NCBI GenBank assembly: GCA_965226045.1
Contig: CBDDBU010000014.1
Location: 1 to 64,000 of the forward strand
Direction of reading: 5' to 3'
Source: CBDDBU01 sp965226045
GTDB lineage: Bacteria > Pseudomonadota > Alphaproteobacteria > VGEJ01
Length of the DNA: 64,000 nucleotides
The notes below the pieces were generated by a model that was given only the letters and a program-made list of their open reading frames with translations, searched no databases and was not told the DNA's origin. The position numbers and the translations under genes are program-made. Positions 41,604-49,573 of this stretch are shown here, piece after piece; position 1 is the first letter of the stretch, and every line of letters starts with the position of its first letter.

Positions 41604-42601
41604 GTACGGTCGTCATCACCTTCGATGCCCGGCCCGAATCGCGCGAGGCCATCGCCGCCACTTTGGGCGGGGTCGCCGAGGTGCGCTATCTCGGCGAACT
41701 GAGCGAAGGGGAGCGGGCCAGCGCGCTGAAGTCCGCCGACGCGTTGATTTGCCTCAACCCGGCCAGCGACCTGGCCGAGGGCGAACTTGATCTGATCGCC
41801 AACGCCAAACTGGTCCAGTTGATCGCCGCGGGCGTCGACTTCATCCCCTTTGAGCGCTTGCCGCCCGGCCTGCCGGTCGCCTCCAACGCGGGCGGCTGGG
41901 CGGAACCGATCGCCGAGCACGTGGTAGCCATGGCGCTCGCGGCCGCCAAACGCTTGGCGCCGCGCCAAGCCGCGCTGGCGCGAGGCGACTTCAACCAGAC
42001 TGGCCTCAACCTCACCCTCCGGGACAGGGTGTTCGGCGTTCTTGGCTACGGCGGTATTGGCCGGGCTACCGCCCGCCTGATGCGTGGTCTAGGGATGCGC
42101 GTCCATGCGGTCAACCGCTCGGGCCGCACCGACGATCCGGTTGAGTTTGTCGGCGCCGCCGACGCGCTTGGCCGAGTGCTCGCAGCGGCCGACGTACTGC
42201 TGGTCGCGACGCCGCTGACCGCCACCACGGTGGGGCTGATCGGCGCGGCGGAGCTCGCCTTGATGAAAGAAACCGCGATAGTGGTCAACGTCGCCCGTGG
42301 CGAGATCATCGATGAGGCGGCGCTCTACGCGCACCTGAAAGCGCATCCCGACTTCACCGCCTGCATCGACGCCTGGTGGGTTGAACCGATCCGTCACGGC
42401 GAGTTCCGCATGGACCACCCGTTCCTCGATCTGCCCAACGTCATCGGCTCGCCGCACAACTCGTTCTCGATCCCCGGCGCCTTCGCGGGCGCCATTGGCC
42501 AAGCGGCGGCGAACGTCAAACGAGTGCTCGCGGGGGAGCCGCCCGAGAATCTGGTGCGGGCCGTGGACATGCCCGCAGGCCGCCGACTCAACCGGAGATA
42601 A
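41600..42601 (+). CDS. D-isomer 2-hydroxyacid dehydrogenase family protein, second copy
   Basis: A 333-residue paralogue of the gene at 29815. VFGVLGYGGIGRATARLM is the Rossmann motif, NVARGEIIDEAALYAHLKAHP the conserved Arg region and IGSPHNSFSIPG the catalytic His. Both copies share a DAWWVEPI or DAWWIEPI stretch. It begins with a GTG overlapping the GNAT stop. It closes the plus-strand run before the insertion sequence. Confidence 0.9.
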   Translation: MSTVVITFDARPESREAIAATLGGVAEVRYLGELSEGERASALKSADALICLNPASDLAEGELDLIANAKLVQLIAAGVDFIPFERLPPGLPVASNAGGWAEPIAEHVVAMALAAAKRLAPRQAALARGDFNQTGLNLTLRDRVFGVLGYGGIGRATARLMRGLGMRVHAVNRSGRTDDPVEFVGAADALGRVLAAADVLLVATPLTATTVGLIGAAELALMKETAIVVNVARGEIIDEAALYAHLKAHPDFTACIDAWWVEPIRHGEFRMDHPFLDLPNVIGSPHNSFSIPGAFAGAIGQAAANVKRVLAGEPPENLVRAVDMPAGRRLNRR

Positions 42602-42632
42602 CCCAACTGACCAAATATGCGACTATGATTGA

Positions 42633-42848
42633 TTGCTTCTTGTGTGTGGGGTCGTTTCAATTCGGCCCACATCGTTACGACGGTCGTCGGGTTCGTGCTT
42701 GGGACATCATGGTGTGCAATATACCTGCTACAACCGCAACTGGGATGGAATAGCGCCGGATACCTACCCGCATCTCGTCTCGCGCATCGAATCGCTCGGA
42801 ATCGACGTCAGCTACAACGCCAAGGGTTTGATCGAATGGCCTAAGTAA
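42633..42848 (+). pseudogene. Short remnant, possibly the C-terminus of a lipocalin-like protein
   Basis: An open frame ending TAA at 42848 whose last 40 codons (PDTYPHLVSRIESLGIDVS...) vaguely resemble the C-terminal helix of bacterial lipocalins, with a P-x-x-Y-x-x-L and LGxDVS pattern. The first 30 codons look random, and there is no credible start or ribosome site. The insertion sequence begins directly after the stop, so this may be what is left of a displaced gene. The lipocalin idea is weak. Confidence 0.25.
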
Positions 42849-42925
42849 CTAGCAGCCTGTCGGACTGAGGTCCGCGAGAATGGGTGTGGACGGATCGCGA
42901 TGTGGAGAGGTCATGGGATCGAGCG

Positions 42926-43127
42926 CCTTTCGTGAGGACACGGAGTGCGGTCGCTTGGCCGCGCGTACCGCAGGGTGAGTATACTCTTATGCCCTCTCGT
43001 GAGGGCACGAAGTACGTTCGCTTGCTCGCGCGTGCCGCAAGGCGAGCATACTCTTATTCCTTTTCGCGAGGTACGGAGTCCGGCCGCCTGCTCAAGCGTA
43101 TTGCAAGGTGAACATTCTCTTTATGTT
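42926..43127. repeat. Three tandem degenerate repeats of about 67 bp inside the IS
   Basis: Copies begin at about 42926, 42993 and 43059, each with TCGTGAGG or TCGCGAGG at its start and ATACTCTTAT or similar near its end. The third copy overlaps the last codons of the transposase. On the minus strand the three copies would encode similar tails: KRMFTLQYA (true C-terminus), KSMLALRHA and KSILTLRYA. They are probably internal duplications of the 3' end. Confidence 0.75.
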
Positions 43128-44436
43128 CCAGGCCAGGGTCACCAGGTTCCATTCGCCCGTGACCTTGTCCAGGCCGCGTAGCGAGAACTGGCGGAAGCCC
43201 ATGGCCGATTTGATGATGCCGAACACCGGTTCCGGCGTTTGCTTGCGCAGGGCGTAGAGTTGCCGGCCCTCGGGCGTCGCCAGTCGATGTGTCATCGCTT
43301 CCAGCGGCGTCGGGTTCTCCGGGGGCGGCGGCGCGCCGGCGAAGCGGTCCTTCCAGGAGAGATGATGGCGTTCCCGGCCGGGCGTGATCAACGGCGCGAT
43401 CTCGGCCTCGGCGCAGGCGTTCACGTTGGCCTCGCTGAAGTAGCCGCTGTCCGCCAGCAGGGTCTCGGGCGCGCCCAGCGCCTCGGGAAGGCGGGCGAGC
43501 GCTTCCAGCGCCGGCTCGATTTGCCGCTTGTCGTTGGGGGCCTGGACCACGTCGTTGGTGACCACCAGCAGGCTGTCGGCCGCCACCAGGGCTTGGGCGT
43601 TGTAGGCCTGTTCGAAGCCGCCGCCGGCCACCGGCATGATGCGCGAGTCCGCGTCGGTCAGATTGACCTGGTCCTTCGGCCCGGGCCCGGCCACCGGCGG
43701 CTCGGGTGGACGGCCGCGGCTTGCGGCCCGCTCGGCCTTCTCCGCGCGGCGAGCCGCCTCTTCTCGGCCGTTCCCGCTCAAGGCGTTCGCGCGCCCGCGC
43801 CTCGATCACCGCCTTAGCCTCGGCGATGCGGGCCAGACGATCCTCGCGCCGGGCCAGTTCCTCGGGCACCGACATCCCGTCGGGCACATCCGCCCCATCG
43901 GCCGCCTCCGCCAACGCCATCAACTCCGCCACCTCGGCCTTCAACCGGGCTTCGAGCTCGCAGGCGTGTTTCCACGACAGCGCGCTGTGCCGGCTCGCGT
44001 TGGCGTGCACCTTGGTGCCGTCCAGCGCCACCGTGCCGAGCTTTAGCACCCCGGCTTCCCGGGCCAGCAGCAGCACCTCGACGAACAGCCCTTCGATCCG
44101 GTCGAGAAAACGCCGCCGGAACGCGGCGATGGTATCGTGGTCGGGATGATCGTTGGCCGCGATGAAGCGGAAAGCGACAGAATCATAGGTCGCGCGCTCC
44201 AACTTGCGGCTCGAAAACACCCCCGTGGCGTAGCCGTAGACCAGAAGCCCCAGCAGCATGCTCGGGTGATAGGACGCCGAGCCCGAGCCGCGATAGGCCT
44301 TCACGAACGCCGAGAGGTCCAACTGCTCGATCACCTCGACCACGAAGCGCGCCAGATGCCGCTCGGGAAGCCATTCCTCCACCGACGGCGGCAGCAGAAA
44401 CCCCGTCTCCCGGTCGACCGGTCGGAAATTGCTCAT
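43092..44436 (-). pseudogene. IS1182 family transposase, frameshifted
   Basis: The N-terminal part starts at the ATG at 44436 (MSNFRPVDRETGFLLPPSVEEW) with the DUF772-type HTH region, and LGTVALDGTKVHANASRH gives the first catalytic Asp. Near 43768 the frame changes by one base. The second part, from REEAARRAEKAERA, has NLTDADSRIMP, ETLLADSGYFSEAN with the second Asp, and EPVFGIIKSAMGFRQF with the catalytic Glu region, ending at 43092. The halves do not read as one, so the element is probably inactive unless the shift is an assembly error or is programmed. Confidence 0.85.
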
Positions 44437-44551
44437 GACGGCCTCCATCACGCGCGGGCAAATCAACTGATACCATCGAATCCTATTTCGACTCCCGGCT
44501 CAAGTCCGACAGGCTGCTAGGGCTCGGATAGGCGTCAGGCCGCTCACCCGT

Positions 44552-44580
44552 TTGACACCACGGGGCGGCGGCACTAGCCT
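44552..44580 (+). promoter_or_regulatory. Probable promoter of rpmJ
   Basis: A perfect TTGACA at 44552-44557 is followed after 17 nt by TAGCCT at 44575-44580 (a weak -10, three of six). The rpmJ ATG is 35 nt further on. It lies just outside the insertion sequence. Confidence 0.45.
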
Positions 44581-44615
44581 CGCGTCCCTGTTCGTCTCAC
44601 ACCGTCGGTGACGTC

Positions 44616-44741
44616 ATGAAAGTCCTGAACTCGCTCAAATCCGCGAAGCGCCGCCACCGCGACAACCGCGTTGTGCGTCGTCGGGGCCGCACCTTTGTCA
44701 TCAACAAGACCCGGCGCCGCTTCAAGGCTCGCCAGGGCTAG
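44616..44741 (+). CDS. rpmJ: 50S ribosomal protein L36, zinc-free (YkgO) type
   Basis: A 41-residue very basic protein, MKVLNSLKSAKRRHRDNRVV then RRRGRTFVINKTRR and RFKARQG. It matches the B-type L36 that lacks the CxxC zinc ligands of the canonical form. It binds 23S rRNA in the large subunit. In many bacteria this form replaces a zinc-binding paralogue under zinc limitation, but in alphaproteobacteria it is often the only copy. It was missed by length filters but has a clear ATG and promoter. The neighbouring L31 at 61067 also lacks zinc cysteines. Confidence 0.93.
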   Translation: MKVLNSLKSAKRRHRDNRVVRRRGRTFVINKTRRRFKARQG

Positions 44742-44898
44742 GCGAACTCCGGCTGCTTGACGCGCGCCAGCGCCGCGTCGGAAAACCCAACCTTTCAGGC
44801 CATCCGCGCTAGCTAGTCTCCTTCGGAGATGCGTCGGTCGGTCGCCGTTCTGCTCGCACCATCGAGCGTGGGCGCAAGGCGATCGCGCTGGTACGGCG

Positions 44899-45239
44899 AT
44901 GGATCTTCTTGACGCGGCGGGCGAGAGCGTGCAGCCGCAGTTCATTTCGGTCGATCCGGCGCGTGACAGCAGTCCGGTGCTGAATGACTACATCGCCCAC
45001 TTCCATCCCCGTCTCGTGGGTTTGACCGGGTCCGAGGCCCAGGTGCGGGCGGCGGCCAAGGCCTACAAGGTGCACCGCGCAAGGTAGTGCCGGCGGGCGA
45101 GGCCGCGGCGGACTACCTGGTCGATCACTCGACGCTGACCTATCTGATGGCGCCGGACGGCCGCTTCGTGACCCTATTTTTCCACGGCACCGAGCCTGAA
45201 CCCATGGCCGCAGCGATTCGCAACTACCTCACGGAGTGA
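44899..45239 (+). pseudogene. SCO1/SenC family remnant
   Basis: The visible part begins MDLLDAAGESVQPQFISVDPARDSSPVL, the middle of an SCO1 copper-chaperone thioredoxin fold, here shown as LLDAAGESVQP and FISVDPARD, and runs to AAKAYKVHRA, where the frame is lost near 45083. One added base restores VVPAGEAAADYLVDHST and MAPDGRFVTLFFHG to the stop at 45239. The upstream CxxxC copper site and N-terminal membrane anchor cannot be found; the 150 nt before 44899 look degraded. SCO1 helps assemble the CuA site of cytochrome oxidase, but this copy is non-functional as read. Confidence 0.75.
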
Positions 45240-45266
45240 GCTTCAGCCCGACTACCGGTTGACGGC

Positions 45267-46724
45267 TTAGTTGGCCCACGGGTCCTCGACGCGGGGCCAG
45301 TAAGGCTTGGCCAGCTTGGTGTAGGGAATGGCGGCGAAGTCGGGCCGAATGGCGCCAGGCGCGCCGACGTAGAGAATATCCTTGGCGATCGGTGCGAAGC
45401 CGGCGTGGAAGTGCTGGGTCGACTTGACGATCACGATCTTGCGCGCGCCGAGGTTGAGCCCGAGGCCGGTGAACGCGTCGGGGTGAAACACCTGGGTGCG
45501 CACGCTGTTCAGCACCAGGTCGAGACCGTTGGCGGCGACCCAGACGGCATCGCCGATGCGGTTTTGGGAATCGCCGAAGGTCTGGTTGGCGCCGCGAGCG
45601 ATGCGTTTGACGGTGACATTGAGGTCGATGGGATCTCCGGAATCGGGACCGCACTTGCCGCCGATGCGGAGGTCGAACGTGGCGCCCGCACCGGCCTCTA
45701 TGCACAGGCGCACCGCCACCGGGTCCCAGTAAAGCCCGCTCGCGACGCTCTCGATCTCGCGCTCGACCAAACGCTTGAGAATGAAGGTCGAATCGCTGGG
45801 CGCGCCGCCCCCGGCGTTGTCGGAGACATCGGCGAGCACAATCGGTCCGCCGGCGGCGGCGAGCGCGCGATCGAGAGCCTCATCGATGCCCAGGGTGGTA
45901 GGCCTCGCTTGTTCGCGCATCGCCCAGATGCGCTCACCGAGCTTGGTGGCAAGGGCCTTGGCCTTGCCGGCGTCGCCATCGGCGATCACCAAGGTTTTAG
46001 CGCCAACCTCGGCGACATCGCCCCAGGGAAAGCCGTGGCCGAAGGAGACCGCGAGAATGCCGTCCTTACCCTCAAGCGCCTTGAGGTCGGCGACCAGTGT
46101 GCGGGTCGGCTCGAAGGTGGTGCGCCACATGCTGATCATGCGGCAATCGTGGACCGCCATCACAGGTTTGGTGCGGCCCTCCGCCGCGTCGAGACAGAGA
46201 TCGAAAAGCTCAGCCGCGCGCTCGCCGGTGTCGATATGCGGATACTCCTTGTAGGTATGGAGTACGGTCGCCGACTCCAGCATCAGCGGCGTGATGTGGC
46301 AGTGGAGATCAAGCTCGCCACCGAGCACCGCCTTCGGGCCGATGACTTCGCGCAGGCTCGCCAAGAGATCGCCTTCACAGTCGTCATAGCCCTCGGCCAC
46401 CATCGCTCCGTGCATGTTGACCAGCACCACGTCGAGCGGCAGGGCGGCCTTGGCCTGGGCGAGAATTTGGTCGCGATAACCCTCGTAGAGGCGGCGAATG
46501 GTGCGCCCGGCCGGCTGGGCGAAGGCCGACAAACCCTCCATCACGGTATGATTTTTGGCCTCGGCCATTTCGCGCCAGACGCACAGCGGCCGCGAGAACA
46601 GCGAGGGCGGGTGCCGGGTCGCATCGTTTTCGAACAACATGGTCTCGGCGAAGGTCTCGGCGCCGGTCGGCAGCGAGGAAAACGTGTTGGTCTCGGTCCC
46701 GAGACAGGCGATGAAGATTCTCAT
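45267..46724 (-). CDS. M81 family metallopeptidase (MlrC-like)
   Basis: A 485-residue protein of the MlrC/M81 family, first known from microcystin-degrading bacteria but widespread with unknown peptide substrates. IFIACLGTETNTFSSLPT is the family start. VLVNMHGAMVAEGYDDCEGD and LGGELDLHCHITPLM give the Asp and His zinc ligands, and DVSDNAGGGAPSDST is another family signature. Length is normal. It reads on minus after an intervening orphan antitoxin gene and the FAD/GcvT dehydrogenase. Confidence 0.92.
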   Translation of the reverse strand: MRIFIACLGTETNTFSSLPTGAETFAETMLFENDATRHPPSLFSRPLCVWREMAEAKNHTVMEGLSAFAQPAGRTIRRLYEGYRDQILAQAKAALPLDVVLVNMHGAMVAEGYDDCEGDLLASLREVIGPKAVLGGELDLHCHITPLMLESATVLHTYKEYPHIDTGERAAELFDLCLDAAEGRTKPVMAVHDCRMISMWRTTFEPTRTLVADLKALEGKDGILAVSFGHGFPWGDVAEVGAKTLVIADGDAGKAKALATKLGERIWAMREQARPTTLGIDEALDRALAAAGGPIVLADVSDNAGGGAPSDSTFILKRLVEREIESVASGLYWDPVAVRLCIEAGAGATFDLRIGGKCGPDSGDPIDLNVTVKRIARGANQTFGDSQNRIGDAVWVAANGLDLVLNSVRTQVFHPDAFTGLGLNLGARKIVIVKSTQHFHAGFAPIAKDILYVGAPGAIRPDFAAIPYTKLAKPYWPRVEDPWAN

Positions 46725-46764
46725 GATGCTGGCTACCCCGTGAGGTCATGCGGCGTTCGCGCTG

Positions 46765-47052
46765 CTACGCCTTAACGTGGCGCGTCACTTTGATGTCGGC
46801 CTCGTGCTCGCGCGCGCGGGCGAGATCGAACGCCGCCTGGAGGCGCAACCAAGCATCGGCGGTGCTCCCGAACGCCTTCTCGAGCCGGATGGCCATTTCG
46901 GGCGAGACACCCGCGCGGCCGTTGAGCACGTTCGACAGGGTCGGCCGCGCCACGTCGAGCACGCCCGCCGCCTCGGTTGCCGTCAGTCCCAGCGGTTCAA
47001 GGCACCCGTCGCGGTTGATTTGTCCTGGATGAGGCGGGTTCTTCATCGGCAT
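46765..47052 (-). CDS. HigA-family antitoxin, orphan
   Basis: A 95-residue HTH protein. MKNPPHPGQINRDGCLEPLGL is the HigA N-terminal tag (shown as MKNPPHPGQI), and LTATEAAGVLDVARPTLSNVLNGRAGVS is the XRE-type helix-turn-helix, followed by MAIRLEKAFGSTADAWLRLQ. HigA normally neutralises a HigB ribosome-dependent mRNase encoded just upstream. The 76 nt available upstream cannot encode HigB, and no HigB lies downstream. It may regulate neighbours or guard against another toxin. An inner ATG at 47046 is equally plausible. Confidence 0.85.
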   Translation of the reverse strand: MPMKNPPHPGQINRDGCLEPLGLTATEAAGVLDVARPTLSNVLNGRAGVSPEMAIRLEKAFGSTADAWLRLQAAFDLARAREHEADIKVTRHVKA

Positions 47053-47128
47053 GGCGTAGCCTCAGTTGTCGGAAGCTCCTGAACATCCAAGCATGTGTCG
47101 CGTAACGATACACACGTCAAGCTGGGCC

Positions 47129-49573
47129 TCACGCGCGCATTTGCTTGTTCTTCGGATCATACAGGGGCGTCAGGCTGGCGGAGGCCGGATAACGCTTCCA
47201 GGCGATCTCGATCTCGTATGAACCGGAGGCGATGAACGCGGCATCGACGCCTTCGGGGTTGTTGACATAGCCGAGGCCGACGGCGCGGCCCAGGGTATGG
47301 CCGTAGGCGCCGGAGGTGATGTAGCCGACCATGGCGCCGTCGCGATAGATCGGCTCGTTGTGGTAGAGGAGCGGCTCGGCGTCTTGGAGCGCGAACTGTG
47401 CAAGCCGCTTGGGCACACCGGCGTCCCGTTGGCGCACGAGCGCGTCGCGGCCGATGAACGAGGGCTGCTTGTCGAAGGCGCAGGCAAAGCCCAAGCCCGC
47501 TTCGATCGGCGTGTCCTCGGATGTGATGTCGTGGCCCCAGTGGCGATAGGCCTTCTCCATGCGCAAGCAATCGAGGGCGTGCATGCCGCACGGCCGCAGG
47601 CCCACCGCCTCCCCGTGGGAGAGAATGGCGTCAAGCAACCCGCGGGCGAACTCGGTCGGGACGTACAGCTCCCAGCCGAGCGCGCCCACGTAGCTGAGGC
47701 GGGTCGCGCGCACCGGCGCCCCGCCGGCGACGATCTCCCGCGAGTGCCCGAACGGGAACGCACCGTTGGAGAGATCGGCCTGGGTGAGGCGTGAGAGCAG
47801 CGCGCGGCTCTCAGGCCCCATCAGCCCGATGACAGCATACGCCGAGGTCCAGTCCTCCACGGTTACGTCGTCGTCGGTGGTATGGCGGGTGAGCCAGGCC
47901 CAGTCGCGCACGGAGGTGGCGGCGCTGGTGACGACGAGGAACCTGTCCTCCGCCATGCGAGTGACGGTGAGGTCCGCCTCGATGCCGCCCTTGTTGTTGA
48001 GCCACTGGGTGTAGATCGCGCCGCCGGGCGCCACAGCCACATCGTTGGCGCATATGCGTTGGAGTGCCGCCTCAGCATCGCGGCCCCGGACCAAGAACTT
48101 GGCGAACGAGCTCAAGTCGAACAGGCCGCAGGCTTCGCGCACCGCTTGGCATTCGGCGGCGCAATGGGCGAACCAATTCTGGCGCCCGAACGAGTAGTCG
48201 TATTTGGGCTCGGTTCCGGCCGGCGCGTACCAGTTTGGCCGCTCCCAGCCCGCGACCTCGCCGAAACAAGCGCCGAGCCCGGCCAACCGCTCGTGCAGAG
48301 GCGAGGTGCGCACCCCGCGCGCGGTCTGGAACTGGCGGTAGGGCCAGTGCATCGCGTACATCAGCCCGAGCGCCTCGGAGACGCGGCTGAACAGATAGGA
48401 TTTGTCGCCCTGGTGGGGCATGACGCGGCGCACATCCACGTCCCACAGATCGAACCGAGGCTCGCCTTCGACGATCCATTCGGCCAGCGCCTTGCCGGCG
48501 CCGCCGGCCGATTGGATGCCGATCGAGTTGAAGCCGCAGGCGACGAAGAAGTTGTCGAGCTCGGGCGCCCGGCCGAGGTTGTACCGCTGATCGGGGGTGA
48601 AGCTCTCGGGCCCGTTGAAAAAGGTGCGGATGCCGACCTCGCGCAACGCCGGCACCCGATGCAGGGCGCCCTCGAGGATGGGCGCGAAATGGTCCCAGTC
48701 CGCGGGCAGCTGGTCGAAGCAGAAATCGGCCGGCACCCCATTCATGCCCCAGGGCTTGGCCTGGAGCTCGAAGCCGCCGACCAGGAGCTTGCCCGCGTCC
48801 TCCTTGTAGTAGGCGCCAGCGTCCATGTCGCGCAAGCTGGGTAAGTCGGAGGCGACATTAGCCATCGGCTCGGTGACAACGTAGAAGTGCTCGGCTGCGT
48901 GGAGGGGAACGTTGACGCCGGCCATGCGGCCCACGTCGCGGCCCCACAGGCCGGCACAGTTGACCACCACCTCCGCGGCGATCTCGCCCCGCTCGGTTTC
49001 GACGGCGATAGCCCTCCGTCCCTCGACGCGGATGCCGGTAACCGACGTTTCCTTGAAGATGCGCACATCTTGCATGCGCGCGCCCCGGGCCAGCGCGGCG
49101 CAGGTGTCGGAAGGGTTGGTCTGGCCGTCTTGGGGGTACCAGAGGGCGCCGACCACGTCGCTGGTGTTAAGCAGCGGCCAGCGCTGGCCGGCTTGGGCCG
49201 GGCTCAGGACCTCGACCTCGACGCCGAACGCCTCCGCCATCGACGCGCCGCGCAAGATCTCCTCCCAGCGTTCCGGGTTGGTGGCGATCGAGATCGAGCC
49301 GGTGCGCTTATAGCCCGTCGCCTGCCCGGTCTCGGCCTCGAGGTTGAGGTAGAGCTCGGCCGTGTACTGGGCGAGCTTGGTGAGGTTGACCGTGTAGAGC
49401 ATGGCGCGCACCAGTCCGGCGGCGTGCCACGTGGTCCCGCAGGAGAGCTGCTTGCGTTCCAGCAGCACGATGTCGCGCCAGCCGAGCTTGGCGAGGTGGT
49501 AGGCGACCGAGCAGCCGATGATGCCGCCGCCGATGATGACCACGCGGGCCGACGTGGGGAGGTTCTCGCTCAC
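47129..49573 (-). CDS. FAD-dependent oxidoreductase with GcvT domain (dimethylglycine/sarcosine dehydrogenase-like)
   Basis: An 814-residue two-part enzyme. The N-terminal DAO domain starts VVIIGGGIIGCSVAYHLAKLGW with the FAD loop and includes ELERKQLSCGTTWHAAGL (here CGTTWHAAGL), the flavin attachment region. The C-terminal half is a GcvT/aminomethyltransferase domain (FAKFLVRGRDAEAALQRI, LGWELYVPTEFA, GMHALDCLRMEKAYRHWGHD) that would receive the one-carbon unit onto tetrahydrofolate. It oxidises an N-methylated glycine or related amine. The GTG at 49573 overlaps the class V aminotransferase stop, so the frame beyond is not used. Confidence 0.9.
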   Translation of the reverse strand: MSENLPTSARVVIIGGGIIGCSVAYHLAKLGWRDIVLLERKQLSCGTTWHAAGLVRAMLYTVNLTKLAQYTAELYLNLEAETGQATGYKRTGSISIATNPERWEEILRGASMAEAFGVEVEVLSPAQAGQRWPLLNTSDVVGALWYPQDGQTNPSDTCAALARGARMQDVRIFKETSVTGIRVEGRRAIAVETERGEIAAEVVVNCAGLWGRDVGRMAGVNVPLHAAEHFYVVTEPMANVASDLPSLRDMDAGAYYKEDAGKLLVGGFELQAKPWGMNGVPADFCFDQLPADWDHFAPILEGALHRVPALREVGIRTFFNGPESFTPDQRYNLGRAPELDNFFVACGFNSIGIQSAGGAGKALAEWIVEGEPRFDLWDVDVRRVMPHQGDKSYLFSRVSEALGLMYAMHWPYRQFQTARGVRTSPLHERLAGLGACFGEVAGWERPNWYAPAGTEPKYDYSFGRQNWFAHCAAECQAVREACGLFDLSSFAKFLVRGRDAEAALQRICANDVAVAPGGAIYTQWLNNKGGIEADLTVTRMAEDRFLVVTSAATSVRDWAWLTRHTTDDDVTVEDWTSAYAVIGLMGPESRALLSRLTQADLSNGAFPFGHSREIVAGGAPVRATRLSYVGALGWELYVPTEFARGLLDAILSHGEAVGLRPCGMHALDCLRMEKAYRHWGHDITSEDTPIEAGLGFACAFDKQPSFIGRDALVRQRDAGVPKRLAQFALQDAEPLLYHNEPIYRDGAMVGYITSGAYGHTLGRAVGLGYVNNPEGVDAAFIASGSYEIEIAWKRYPASASLTPLYDPKNKQMRA

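Larger units (their letters stand above)
42853..44516. mobile_element. IS1182-like insertion sequence, about 1.66 kb
   Basis: Both ends carry CAGCCTGTCGGACT in inverted orientation (42853-42866 and 44503-44516, 14 bp perfect). CTAG flanks each end (42849-42852 and 44517-44520) and could be a 4-bp target duplication, although CTAG is a palindrome and may instead extend the repeats. Inside is one minus-strand transposase gene of the IS1182 group. The left 200 nt contain three tandem degenerate copies of the transposase 3' end. Length fits the family. It inserted next to the 42848 stop. Confidence 0.85.

Noticed and set aside
42926..43127. CRISPR-like array of three repeats
   Set aside because: The units are contiguous with no unique spacers, are degenerate and lie inside an insertion sequence whose coding tail they copy.
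47053..47128. A hidden HigB toxin gene next to HigA
   Set aside because: Only 76 nt are available between HigA and the next gene, and no frame of HigB size or pattern is present.
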